From assembly GCF_025993755.1 (NCBI RefSeq), contig NZ_JAMQHN010000149.1, positions 1 through 55,530 on the forward strand: DNA of 55,530 nucleotides, read 5' to 3'. This DNA comes from Thermomonas sp. Its GTDB lineage: Bacteria > Pseudomonadota > Gammaproteobacteria > Xanthomonadales > Xanthomonadaceae. Below, one piece after another: positions 18,735 through 26,542 of the stretch; within the stretch, counting starts at the first letter, position 1; the number at the start of each line of letters is the position of its first letter. A program made the position numbers and the translations under genes. Under the pieces are notes generated by a model. That model was not told where the DNA came from. It searched no databases and saw only the letters and a program-made list of their open reading frames with translations.

Positions 18735-20921
18735 TCAGGCGCGCTGGACCTGCTGCACCACGTGCAGCTTGCGCACGCCTCGGATGACCTCGTCGAGGTG
18801 GCGCCCGTCGGTCACTTCGATGGCAAAGCGCAGCACCGCGATGTTGCTGTCGCGTTCGAGGTACTCCACTCGCTCGATGTTGGAACCGGCGTCGGCGATG
18901 GCCGCCGCGACCTGCGCCAGCACGCCGGGATGGTTGTCCACCTCGATCCGGATGGCGACGTTGAAGTCGCCCGACACCTGCCGATCCCAGGCCACCGGCA
19001 CCCAGCGTTCCGGAGACTTGCGGTAATCGGCGACGTTCGGGCAGTCCAGGCGGTGCACCACCACGCCCTTGCCGGCGCTGTGGTAGCCCATGATCTCGTC
19101 GCGCGGAATCGGCATGCAGCACTGGGCGAAACTGATGACGCCGCGCTGCGAGCCGGAAATCAGGATCGGCTCGCGCGCCACGCTGACCGGCGGGGTCTTG
19201 CGGCCTTTCCCTTTCTTCCGCCCAACCTCGGCTTCCTGCCCCAGTTCCTCGGCCACCTGCTGCGGCATCCGGTTGCCCATCGCGATGTCGGCCAGCAGCG
19301 CCTCCAGCCGCGGATAGCGGTTGTCGGCGAGGAATGCGTCGATCCGCGCCATCGGCACGCGGTCGAACGAGGAGCCCATCGCGACCAGGGCGCGGTCGAG
19401 CATGTAATGCCCCAGCTGCACGGCATCCTCGTGCTGGAGTTGCTTGAGCGCCTGGCGGATGGCGGTGCGCGCCTTGCTGGTCGCAACGAATTCCAGCCAC
19501 TGCGTGCTCGGCGCGGCCGCGTTGGCGGTGATGATCTCCACCGTCTGCCCGCTGACCAGCTTGGCCCGCAGCGGGGCCAGTCGCTTGTCCACGCGCGCGG
19601 CCACCGCATGGTTGCCGACATCGGTGTGCACGGCGTAGGCGTAGTCGAGCACGGTGGAATTGCGCGGCAGCGAGAGGATGTCGCCCTTCGGGCTGAACAG
19701 GTACACCTCGTCGGGAAACAGATCGACCTTGACGTTTTCGAGGAACTCCAGCGACGAGCCTGTGCCGCGCTGGCTCTCGACCAGATTGGCGATCCACGCC
19801 GCGGCCCGAGTCTGGGCGCTGTTTCCGGTTTCGGTGCCGAGTTTGTAGGCCCAGTGCGCGGCGACGCCGCGCTCGGCGATCAGGTGCATCTCGCGGGTGC
19901 GTATCTGGACTTCGATCGGCGAGCCGTACGGGCCGAACAGCACCGTGTGCAGCGACTGGTAGCCGTTGGCCTTGGGGATGGCGATGAAATCGCGGAAGCG
20001 GCCGTCGAGCGGCTTGTAGACCGAATGCACCACGCCCAGCGCGTGGTAGCAATCGGCCACGCTGTCGACCACCACCCGGAACCCGAACACATCCATCACC
20101 TGCGCGAAGCTGCGGCGCTGGGCGACCATCTTGCTGTACACGCTCCATGGCGCCTTGATCCGGCTGACCAGCTCGTGGTCGAGCTTTTCCAGCGCCAGCC
20201 GCTGGGCGAGCCGGGTTTCGATCTGCGCCAGCGATTCGCGGCGCGCCTGCGGCCGGCTGGCGATGCGTTTCGCGATCACCGCGTGTCGCCACGGATGCAG
20301 GGCGCGGAAACCCAGGTCCTGCAATTCCGCGCGGATCAGGTTCATGCCCAGCCGTTGCGCGATCGGAGCGTAGATGTCGAGCGTCTCGACGGCGATCCGG
20401 CGCCGCGATTCCGGCGATTTCGCGCCCAGCGTTCGCATGTTGTGCAGCCGGTCGGCCAGCTTGATCAGGATGACGCGCAGGTCGCGCGACATCGCCAGCA
20501 GCATCTTGCGGAAACTCTCGGCCGCCGCCTCCTGGCGATTGGCGAAGCGCAGCTTTTCCAGCTTGGTGACGCCATCGACCAGTTCGGCGACCGTTTCCCC
20601 GAACTGCGCCTCGACGTCGACGCGGGTGACCGGCGTGTCCTCGATGGTGTCGTGCAGGATCGCGGCGACCAGGGCTTCCACGTCGAGCCCGAGGGTGGCC
20701 AGGATGCGCGCCACCGCGACCGGGTGGGTGATGTAGGGCTCGCCCGACTGCCGGGTCTGCCCGGCGTGGGCCGCGGCGCCGACCTGCCACGCCTTCCGCA
20801 GGAGCGCAAGTTGCTCCGGCTTCAGGTAGCAGGCCTCGCGCTCCAGCGCCTGCACGTAGTCCGGCACCGCGTCCGCTTCGGGCACGGTGGACTGGACGAT
20901 CGCATGGTCGCCGGAATTCAT
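18735..20921 (-). CDS. spoT: Bifunctional (p)ppGpp synthetase/hydrolase
   Basis: The 728-residue RelA/SpoT homologue makes and degrades the alarmone (p)ppGpp. The hydrolase domain keeps its HD site (THPVAVARIL, AAILHDTIEDT). The synthetase domain has MDVFGFRVVVDS and AIPKANGYQSLHT. A TGS domain follows (VYLFSPKGDILSLP) and a C-terminal ACT domain (NHPGVLAQVAAAIADAGSNIE). With an intact HD site and position after rpoZ, it is the SpoT-type bifunctional enzyme rather than RelA. The start has only a weak ribosome site. Confidence 0.96.
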   Translation of the reverse strand: MNSGDHAIVQSTVPEADAVPDYVQALEREACYLKPEQLALLRKAWQVGAAAHAGQTRQSGEPYITHPVAVARILATLGLDVEALVAAILHDTIEDTPVTRVDVEAQFGETVAELVDGVTKLEKLRFANRQEAAAESFRKMLLAMSRDLRVILIKLADRLHNMRTLGAKSPESRRRIAVETLDIYAPIAQRLGMNLIRAELQDLGFRALHPWRHAVIAKRIASRPQARRESLAQIETRLAQRLALEKLDHELVSRIKAPWSVYSKMVAQRRSFAQVMDVFGFRVVVDSVADCYHALGVVHSVYKPLDGRFRDFIAIPKANGYQSLHTVLFGPYGSPIEVQIRTREMHLIAERGVAAHWAYKLGTETGNSAQTRAAAWIANLVESQRGTGSSLEFLENVKVDLFPDEVYLFSPKGDILSLPRNSTVLDYAYAVHTDVGNHAVAARVDKRLAPLRAKLVSGQTVEIITANAAAPSTQWLEFVATSKARTAIRQALKQLQHEDAVQLGHYMLDRALVAMGSSFDRVPMARIDAFLADNRYPRLEALLADIAMGNRMPQQVAEELGQEAEVGRKKGKGRKTPPVSVAREPILISGSQRGVISFAQCCMPIPRDEIMGYHSAGKGVVVHRLDCPNVADYRKSPERWVPVAWDRQVSGDFNVAIRIEVDNHPGVLAQVAAAIADAGSNIERVEYLERDSNIAVLRFAIEVTDGRHLDEVIRGVRKLHVVQQVQRA

Positions 20922-20972
20922 CCGTCGAGACTAACCGCGCCCCCTTGCTCCCGCAAACGGTACCGCGAACAA

Positions 20973-20994
20973 AAACGGCCCCGAAGGGCCGTTT
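20973..20994 (-). terminator. Terminator or attenuator between rpoZ and spoT
   Basis: AAACGGCCC and GGGCCGTTT form a perfect 9-bp stem closing a four-base loop that reads TTCG on the minus strand, an unusually stable tetraloop. It is followed by TTTTTG, 26 bases after the rpoZ stop. It should end or attenuate transcripts between rpoZ and spoT. Confidence 0.78.
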
Positions 20995-21020
20995 CGTTCA
21001 TTCCAAGGCGTGCAAGCCGG

Positions 21021-21320
21021 TCAGTCGTCGCCCTTCATGTCGTCGTCGCCGGCCACCACGTCGGCGGCCGCCCACTCCAGCGCCTCGCGCTCCTTGCGTT
21101 CGCGCTCGGCCTTCTCGACCGCGTCCACGAATTCGGCGTCGATGGCCTGGGCGGCGATTTCACGCAGCGCCAGCACCGTCGGCTTGTCGTTGGTTTCGCT
21201 GTTGTCCAGCTTCGGCTCCACGCCGCCGGCAAGCTGGCGCGCACGCTTGGCGGCCATCATCACGAGCTCGAAGCGGTTGTCGACCACCTGAAGGCAGTCC
21301 TCGACGGTAATACGGGCCAT
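21021..21320 (-). CDS. rpoZ: RNA polymerase omega subunit
   Basis: The 99-residue protein [30 protein letters not shown] is omega, which assists RNA polymerase assembly and contributes a ppGpp-binding site. The acidic C-terminus is typical. The ATG at 21320 is chosen over one two codons upstream because AGGAT sits at correct spacing for it. It precedes spoT. In many relatives gmk lies just upstream, but here the next gene is a divergent TetR regulator. Confidence 0.96.
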   Translation of the reverse strand: MARITVEDCLQVVDNRFELVMMAAKRARQLAGGVEPKLDNSETNDKPTVLALREIAAQAIDAEFVDAVEKAERERKEREALEWAAADVVAGDDDMKGDD

Positions 21321-21368
21321 GGGCATCCTGCGGCCGCGGGGCCGCGAAAAAGATCGAGTGAACCGTTG

Positions 21369-21397
21369 ATTTTAGCGATTCGCAAAGACCGGATCAA
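21369..21397 (-). promoter_or_regulatory. Sigma-70 promoter of rpoZ
   Basis: On the minus strand TTGATC and TAAAAT are separated by 17 bases, ending about 49 bases before the rpoZ ATG. The match to consensus and the position are good. Confidence 0.65.
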
Positions 21398-21454
21398 GCT
21401 GCTGTTGCCATTTGCGAGGCGGGAAGACGCGAACGCTGGGCCGCTCCACCGTAA

Positions 21455-21478
21455 TTGAACCGGTCAGTATGGTATAGT
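21455..21478 (+). promoter_or_regulatory. Possible TetR operator and -10 of the TetR gene
   Basis: An imperfect palindrome TGAACCGGTCA (21456-21466) lies just before TATAGT (21473-21478), about 36 bases upstream of the TetR ATG. No -35 at standard spacing exists. Autoregulation through this GACCGGT-type site is a guess from common TetR operator shapes. Confidence 0.3.
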
Positions 21479-21513
21479 TGCAGCATCGCATTGATCCGGT
21501 TCGTTCCAGCCGC

Positions 21514-22155
21514 ATGCCCAAAGCCACGCGCCCCAGGTCCGGCACGCCCGGACGTCCCAAGGACATGAAGAAGCGCGCCGCGATTCTCGCGGCCGCGACC
21601 CGGCTGTTCCTGCAGGACGGGTTCGAGCGGGTCAACATGGACCAGATCGCCGCCGCCGCCGGCGTGTCCAAGCTCACCGTATACAGCCACTTCGGCGACA
21701 AGGACCGGCTGTTCACCGAAGCAGTGCGCGCCCACTGCGAACAGGGCATGCCGGACCGGCTGTTCCAGCCAAGACCCGCGCTGCCGCTGCGCAGGCATCT
21801 GATGGAAATCGGCAACGCCTTTTTCGCCATGGTGATGACGCCGGAAGCGATCGCCGGTTTCCGGACCCTGTGCTCGCCGCAGGCGGTGGGCAGCGGGCTG
21901 CCTCTGCTGGCCTGGGACGCCGGCCCCAGGCGCATGCAGGAGGCCTTCGTCGAACTGCTGGAACGGCGGATCGCCGCCGGCGAACTGGAGATCGCCGATC
22001 CGGCGTTGGCCGCCGCGCATTTCTTCACCCTGCTCAAGGGCGAGCCGCACGCCCAAGCGGTTCTCGGGGTGTGCTGCGACCCGCGCGCACCCACGCCGAA
22101 GGCGCACGTGACCAGCGTCGTGGATTTGTTCCTTCGCGCCTATGGCAAAGACTGA
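21514..22155 (+). CDS. TetR/AcrR family transcriptional regulator
   Basis: The 213-residue regulator has a basic N-terminus, a TetR helix-turn-helix (ILAAATRLFLQDGFERVNMDQIAAAAGVSKLTVYSHFGDKDRLF, split over residues about 25-70) and a C-terminal ligand domain of the AefR-like/TetR_C type (LMEIGNAFFAMVMTPEAIAGFRTL). The effector is unknown. It is divergent from rpoZ and upstream of the methyltransferase-tolC pair, so it could control tolC or itself. The ATG at 21514 (MPKATRP) is used; the TTG 36 bases earlier overlaps the putative -10. Confidence 0.88.
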   Translation: MPKATRPRSGTPGRPKDMKKRAAILAAATRLFLQDGFERVNMDQIAAAAGVSKLTVYSHFGDKDRLFTEAVRAHCEQGMPDRLFQPRPALPLRRHLMEIGNAFFAMVMTPEAIAGFRTLCSPQAVGSGLPLLAWDAGPRRMQEAFVELLERRIAAGELEIADPALAAAHFFTLLKGEPHAQAVLGVCCDPRAPTPKAHVTSVVDLFLRAYGKD

Positions 22156-22199
22156 ACGCCAGCCGCACCCGCCGCGGACTGCGGTGACTTCCGGCACTG

Positions 22200-22219
22200 C
22201 GTGCTGGTGTATCAGCACG
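22200..22219 (+). other. Short hairpin between TetR gene and methyltransferase gene
   Basis: CGTGCTG and CAGCACG form a perfect 7-bp stem with a six-base loop, 45 bases after the TetR stop. No T-run follows, so it is not a standard terminator. Its role is unknown. Confidence 0.3.
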
Positions 22220-22287
22220 GTCAGACTGCGCGGCAACAAGCGGTCTCCGACTAGAATTGACGGTTCTCCGCAGGGATTTTTCCGGAC

Positions 22288-22941
22288 ATGAACATCGACT
22301 TCGCCCGCGCTCGCGAAAACATGGTGGAACAACAGGTGCGTCCCTGGGACGTGCTGGACGTGCGGGTGCTCGAAACCATCGGCAGCCTGCCGCGCGAGGC
22401 CTTCGTCGCCCCGGCGCTGCGCGGCCTGGCTTATGCCGATTTCGAGCTGCCGATCGGCCACGGCGAAACCATGATGAAGCCGGTGACGGAAGGCCGCCTG
22501 CTGCAGGCGCTGCTGCCCGATCCGGAAGACAGCGTGCTGGAAATCGGCACCGGCAGCGGCTACCTCACCGCCTGCCTTGCCCGCCTCGCGCGCGAAGTGG
22601 TGAGCCTGGAACGCCACGCCGACCTCGCCGATGCCGCGCGCGCGCGGCTGGCCGCGCAACAATTCGCCAACGTCACCGTCCACGCCGCCGACGTGTTCTC
22701 CGGCACGCCTGACCGCCGCTTCAACGTCATTTGCGTGACCGGAGCGGTGGCCGAGTTTCCGGCCCGCTTCATCGACTGGCTGGAGCCGGGCGGTCGCCTG
22801 TTCGCCGTGCAGGGCGTCGCGCCGGTGATGGAAGCCATCCTGGTGCGGCGCGACGTCAACGGAACGCACACCGAAACGCTGTTTGAAACCGACCTGCCCT
22901 ATCTCGCCGGCGCCGAACCCGTGCCCGCGTTCACCCTGTAA
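22288..22941 (+). CDS. Protein-L-isoaspartate O-methyltransferase family protein
   Basis: The 217-residue SAM-dependent methyltransferase has motif I VLEIGTGSGYL (about 83-93), the acidic ribose contact in VVSLERH, and the PCMT opening MVEQQVRPWDVLD. Canonical PCMT repairs isoaspartyl residues and carries an S/T-Q-P stretch before motif I; here that place reads MMKPVTEGRLLQAL, so it belongs to the divergent branch often found beside tolC and its protein-repair activity is uncertain. It lies 18 bases upstream of tolC and is probably co-transcribed. Confidence 0.85.
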   Translation: MNIDFARARENMVEQQVRPWDVLDVRVLETIGSLPREAFVAPALRGLAYADFELPIGHGETMMKPVTEGRLLQALLPDPEDSVLEIGTGSGYLTACLARLAREVVSLERHADLADAARARLAAQQFANVTVHAADVFSGTPDRRFNVICVTGAVAEFPARFIDWLEPGGRLFAVQGVAPVMEAILVRRDVNGTHTETLFETDLPYLAGAEPVPAFTL

Positions 22942-22959
22942 ATTCCAAGGAATCGCACC

Positions 22960-24288
22960 ATGTTGCGTCGATCACTCGCCATCGCCCTCGCTCTTGCCCT
23001 CGCCCCGCTGGCGGCACAGGCGGACGACCTGCTGCAGAGCTATCAGAACGCGCGCAACAACGACCCGCAATTCGCGCAGGCGGAGTCGTCCCGGCTGGTC
23101 GCCGCCGAACGCCCCGTGCAGGCACGCGCGATCATGCTGCCCAGCCTTGGCGGCTCGGTCGGCACCACCCGCGTCAGCACCGGCGCCGGCAGCTCCCGCA
23201 CCGGCAGCTGGGGGGTCAGCCTGAACCAGACCCTGTTCGACTACGGCAACATCACCGCCCTGCGCGGCGCCAAGGCGCAGGACCGCGCCGGCGGCTACAC
23301 TCTGGCCGCGGCGGGCCAGAACCTGATCACCCGCACATCGGGCGCCTACTTCAACGTGCTGGTGCAGATGGAAACCCTCAGCGCCGCCGAGGCCGCGGAA
23401 GCCGCGGCCAAGAAGCAGTTCGACTATGCCAGCAAGCGGCTCGAGGTCGGGCTGGCGCCGATCACCGACGTGCACGAGGCGCGCGCCCAGTACGACGGCG
23501 CCCGCGCCAACACCCTGCTTGCGCGCAACGCCGTGCAGGACGCCTATCAAGCGCTGCTGGAAATCACCAATGTGCCGGTCGCCACGCTCAAGGGCCTGCC
23601 GGACGACTTCAAGCCCACGCTGCCCTCCGAACGCAGCGCCACCGACTGGATCAACGAGGCGCTGGCCTCCAACCCCACCTTGCAGGCACAGCAGGCCAAT
23701 CTGGAAGCCGCCGAGGCCGCGGTCGCCACCGCGCGTTCCGGGCACTACCCCACGCTCGGCCTGCACGCCAGCTACGGCAAGGCGATCACCGGCCTGTACG
23801 ACCCGCCTTTCCTCGGCTCCAACCACGCCACCACCAGCGTCGGCCTGACCCTGGACATCCCGATCTTCTCCGGCTTTGCGGTGCAGTCCGGCGTGCGCAC
23901 CGCGCTGGCGCAGCGCGACAGCGCCGCTGACCAGGTCGAGCAAACCCGGCGTTCGATCGAACGGAGCACCCGCAGCGCCTACCAGGCCGTCGTCACCGGC
24001 ATCAGCGAAGTCGAGGCGCGCCGGCTGGAAGTGGTGTCGGCGCAGAGCGCCTACGACGCGTCGCTGGTGGGACTGGAAGTCGGCACCCGCACCGTGCTCG
24101 ACGTCCTCAACAACCAGCGCACGCTGTTCTCCGCGCAGCAGTCCTACGCACAGTCCAAGTACAGCTTCCTGCAAAGCCGCCTGCTGCTGGAGCAGTCGGC
24201 CGGTTCGCTGGATGTCTCCGACATCGAGGACATCAACCGCCTGCTGACTTCCGACAAACCGATCGAAGCCGCGCTGACTTCCCCCTAA
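22960..24288 (+). CDS. tolC: TolC-type outer membrane efflux channel
   Basis: The 442-residue protein has a cleavable signal peptide (LAIALALALAPLAAQA) and two OEP repeats with the typical alanine-rich helices and strand turns (TDVHEARAQYDGARA, TVLDVLNNQRTLFSAQQSY). It forms the trimeric outer-membrane duct for tripartite pumps and type I secretion. Being distant from any pump operon it is probably the shared, housekeeping TolC, and may serve the RND pump at 9719-14075. AAGGAA precedes the ATG. Its TAA overlaps the stop of convergent waaA by two bases. Confidence 0.95.
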   Translation: MLRRSLAIALALALAPLAAQADDLLQSYQNARNNDPQFAQAESSRLVAAERPVQARAIMLPSLGGSVGTTRVSTGAGSSRTGSWGVSLNQTLFDYGNITALRGAKAQDRAGGYTLAAAGQNLITRTSGAYFNVLVQMETLSAAEAAEAAAKKQFDYASKRLEVGLAPITDVHEARAQYDGARANTLLARNAVQDAYQALLEITNVPVATLKGLPDDFKPTLPSERSATDWINEALASNPTLQAQQANLEAAEAAVATARSGHYPTLGLHASYGKAITGLYDPPFLGSNHATTSVGLTLDIPIFSGFAVQSGVRTALAQRDSAADQVEQTRRSIERSTRSAYQAVVTGISEVEARRLEVVSAQSAYDASLVGLEVGTRTVLDVLNNQRTLFSAQQSYAQSKYSFLQSRLLLEQSAGSLDVSDIEDINRLLTSDKPIEAALTSP

Positions 24289-25595
24289 GCCCCCGCCCCG
24301 GCCGCCTGCTGCGGCAGCACCGGCGCGATCAGCGCCAGCGTGCGGTCCAGCGCGCCACGTCCGTCCTCCAGCAGGCGCGCCGCGTTCGCGGCCATCGCCT
24401 CGCGTGCGTTCGCATCGTCGAACAGCGCGGCCAGCGCCTGCGCCAGCGAGGCCGCATCGTCCACCATCCGCATCGCCTGCGCCTCGCGCAGGCGGTGTGC
24501 GATGTCGACGAAGTTGTGCAGCTGCGGTCCGCTGAGGATCGCGGTGCCGGTCGCAGCCGGCTCCAGCAGGTTGTGCCCGCCGATCGGCTGCAGGCTGCCG
24601 CCAACGAAGGCGACGCTGGCGCAGGCGTAGAAGCTGGTCAACTCGCCCAGGGTGTCGATCACGAACACGTCGGTGTCGGGCGGCGGCCAGACGTCCGCGC
24701 TGCGGCTGGCCACCCGGAAGCCGGCCTCGCGCGCGCGCTGCGTCACCGCGCGGAAGCGCTCGGGATGGCGCGGCGCCCACAGCAGCAGCGCGTCGGCGTG
24801 GCGCTCGCGCAGCAGCCGGTGCGCCTCCAGCACCGGCGCTTCCTCGTCCTCGTGGGTGCTGGCAGCGATCCAGATCGGGCGCGGCTGGGCCAGCGCCGCA
24901 TCGAACGCCCGGACAAAGCCGCCGGTTTGCGGCGGGGGAATGTCGAACTTGAGGTTGCCGGTGACGCGGATGCGCTCCGGTGCGGCGCCGAGGCGCTCGA
25001 ACCGGCGCGCATCGTCCTGCGACTGCGCGGCGACCAGCCGCACCGTCGCCAGCGCACGCCGGATCAGCGGCGCCAGCACCCGGTAGCCGCGCAGCGAACG
25101 CGCCGACAGCCGGGCATTGAGGATGTGGGTGGGAATGCCGCGGTCGCGGCAAACGAACAGCAGGTTCGGCCACAGTTCGGTTTCGACGATCAGCGCCAGC
25201 GTCGGCTTGAACTGATCCAGGAAACGCGCCACCGCGCCCGGCAGGTCGTAGGGAAGATAGACGTGGGTGACGTCGTCGCCCCACAGCCTGCGCACGCGCT
25301 CGGAGCCGGTTGGCGTGATGGTCGTCACCACCACCCGCAGGTCCGGGCGCTGCGCGCGCAGCCGATCGACCAGCGGCGCGGCGGCGTTGACTTCGCCGAC
25401 CGAAACCGCGTGCAGCCACACCGGCGCCGGCGCGCCGGCCGGTGCATAGCTGGCATAGCGCTCGTCCCAGCGCTGGAAATAAGCGCGCTGGCGGAACCCG
25501 CGCCAGATCAGGTGATACAGCGTGATCGGCACCAGCAGGTACAAGGTGGCCGAATACAAGGCCCGCAGCACGCGTTCGATGGGATCGGCCCGCAT
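24285..25595 (-). CDS. waaA: 3-deoxy-D-manno-octulosonic acid (Kdo) transferase
   Basis: The 436-residue inner-membrane enzyme transfers Kdo from CMP-Kdo to lipid IVA. An N-terminal anchor (LYLLVPITLYHLIW) is followed by the GT30 N-terminal domain with WLHAVSVGEVNAA (containing the catalytic Glu), VETELWPNLLF, and the C-terminal nucleotide domain with GNLKFD, WIAASTHEDEE, FVGGSLQPIGGHN and EP. It is divergent from the lpxL-like gene by 41 bases and converges on tolC without room for a terminator. Confidence 0.96.
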   Translation of the reverse strand: MRADPIERVLRALYSATLYLLVPITLYHLIWRGFRQRAYFQRWDERYASYAPAGAPAPVWLHAVSVGEVNAAAPLVDRLRAQRPDLRVVVTTITPTGSERVRRLWGDDVTHVYLPYDLPGAVARFLDQFKPTLALIVETELWPNLLFVCRDRGIPTHILNARLSARSLRGYRVLAPLIRRALATVRLVAAQSQDDARRFERLGAAPERIRVTGNLKFDIPPPQTGGFVRAFDAALAQPRPIWIAASTHEDEEAPVLEAHRLLRERHADALLLWAPRHPERFRAVTQRAREAGFRVASRSADVWPPPDTDVFVIDTLGELTSFYACASVAFVGGSLQPIGGHNLLEPAATGTAILSGPQLHNFVDIAHRLREAQAMRMVDDAASLAQALAALFDDANAREAMAANAARLLEDGRGALDRTLALIAPVLPQQAAGAGA

Positions 25596-25636
25596 CCGCC
25601 AAGGATAGCGGAGCGGCGGCCGTTAGAATCACCGGC

Positions 25637-26542
25637 ATGTCCGCCGCGCCGTCGCGCCCCTCGTTCGCCCCCCGCCACTGGCCGACCTGGCTGGGGGTAG
25701 GCCTGTGCGTGGCGCTGGCGCACCTGCCCTGGTCGTTGCAGCGCGCGTTCGGCGCCGTGCTGGGCGGGCTGGCGCTGCGGCTGGCGCGTTCGCGCCGGCG
25801 GGCGGCGGAAATCAATCTGTCGCTGTGCCTGCCGGAACTCGATGCCGGCGAACGCGCAACGCTGCTGCGCGCCAATTTCCGCGACGTCGGCATCGGCCTG
25901 TTCGAATTCGCCCGCGCCTGGTGGGGGCGGATCGAGCCGCTGCGCAAGGACGCGACCCTCGAAGGGCTGGAGATCCTGCAGCGGCTGCGCGCCGAGAAGC
26001 GCGGTATCCTGCTGGTGTCCGGCCACTTCATGACGCTGGAAATCTGCGGCCGGTTGCTGTGCGACCACGTCCCGCTGGCCGGCATGTATCGGCGCTACGA
26101 GAATCCGGTGCTGGAGTGGGCGGTGCTGCGCGGCCGCCTGCGCTATGCCTTCGCGATGTTCGGCAACCGCGACACCCGCGCTGCGCTGCGACACCTCAAG
26201 AACGGCGGCGTGCTCTGGTACGCGCCCGACCAGGACATGCTCGGCAAGGACACGGTGTTCGCGCCCTTCTTCGGCGTTCCCGCCGCCACCATCACCGCCA
26301 CCCACCAGTTCGCCCGACTCACCGGCTGCGCGGTGGTGCCGTTCTTCCACCGCCGCGAGGGCGGCCGCTACATCCTGCGCATCGGCGCGCCGCTGGACCC
26401 GTTTCCGACCGCGGATGCGGTCGCCGACAGCGCCCGCGTCAACGCGGCGATCGAGGCCATGGTCCGGCAGGCGCCCTCGCAATACCTGTGGCTGCACCGC
26501 CGCTTCAAGCGCCTGCCCGATGGCGTTCGGCATTACGACTGA
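25637..26542 (+). CDS. lpxL: Lipid A biosynthesis lauroyl/myristoyl acyltransferase (LpxL/HtrB family)
   Basis: The 301-residue enzyme adds a secondary acyl chain to Kdo2-lipid A. The catalytic HX4E motif is in GHFMTLE, followed by MYRRYENPVLE and PDQDMLGKDTVFAPFFG, all family signatures. A hydrophobic N-terminal segment anchors it. It is probably the partner of the divergent waaA, whose product is its substrate. Which acyl chain it uses cannot be told, so the symbol is by family. Confidence 0.9.
   Translation: MSAAPSRPSFAPRHWPTWLGVGLCVALAHLPWSLQRAFGAVLGGLALRLARSRRRAAEINLSLCLPELDAGERATLLRANFRDVGIGLFEFARAWWGRIEPLRKDATLEGLEILQRLRAEKRGILLVSGHFMTLEICGRLLCDHVPLAGMYRRYENPVLEWAVLRGRLRYAFAMFGNRDTRAALRHLKNGGVLWYAPDQDMLGKDTVFAPFFGVPAATITATHQFARLTGCAVVPFFHRREGGRYILRIGAPLDPFPTADAVADSARVNAAIEAMVRQAPSQYLWLHRRFKRLPDGVRHYD

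Noticed and set aside
16239..21458. Very long plus-strand open frame of about 1700 codons opposite recG, ridA, spoT and rpoZ
   Set aside because: It is antisense to four well-identified genes, rich in Arg, His, Gln and Asp as expected for GC-rich antisense frames, and has no domain or start signal.
21460..21478. TTGAAC...TATAGT as a full sigma-70 promoter of the TetR gene
   Set aside because: Only 12 bases separate the hexamers, too short for a standard promoter; kept only as a possible -10 with operator.
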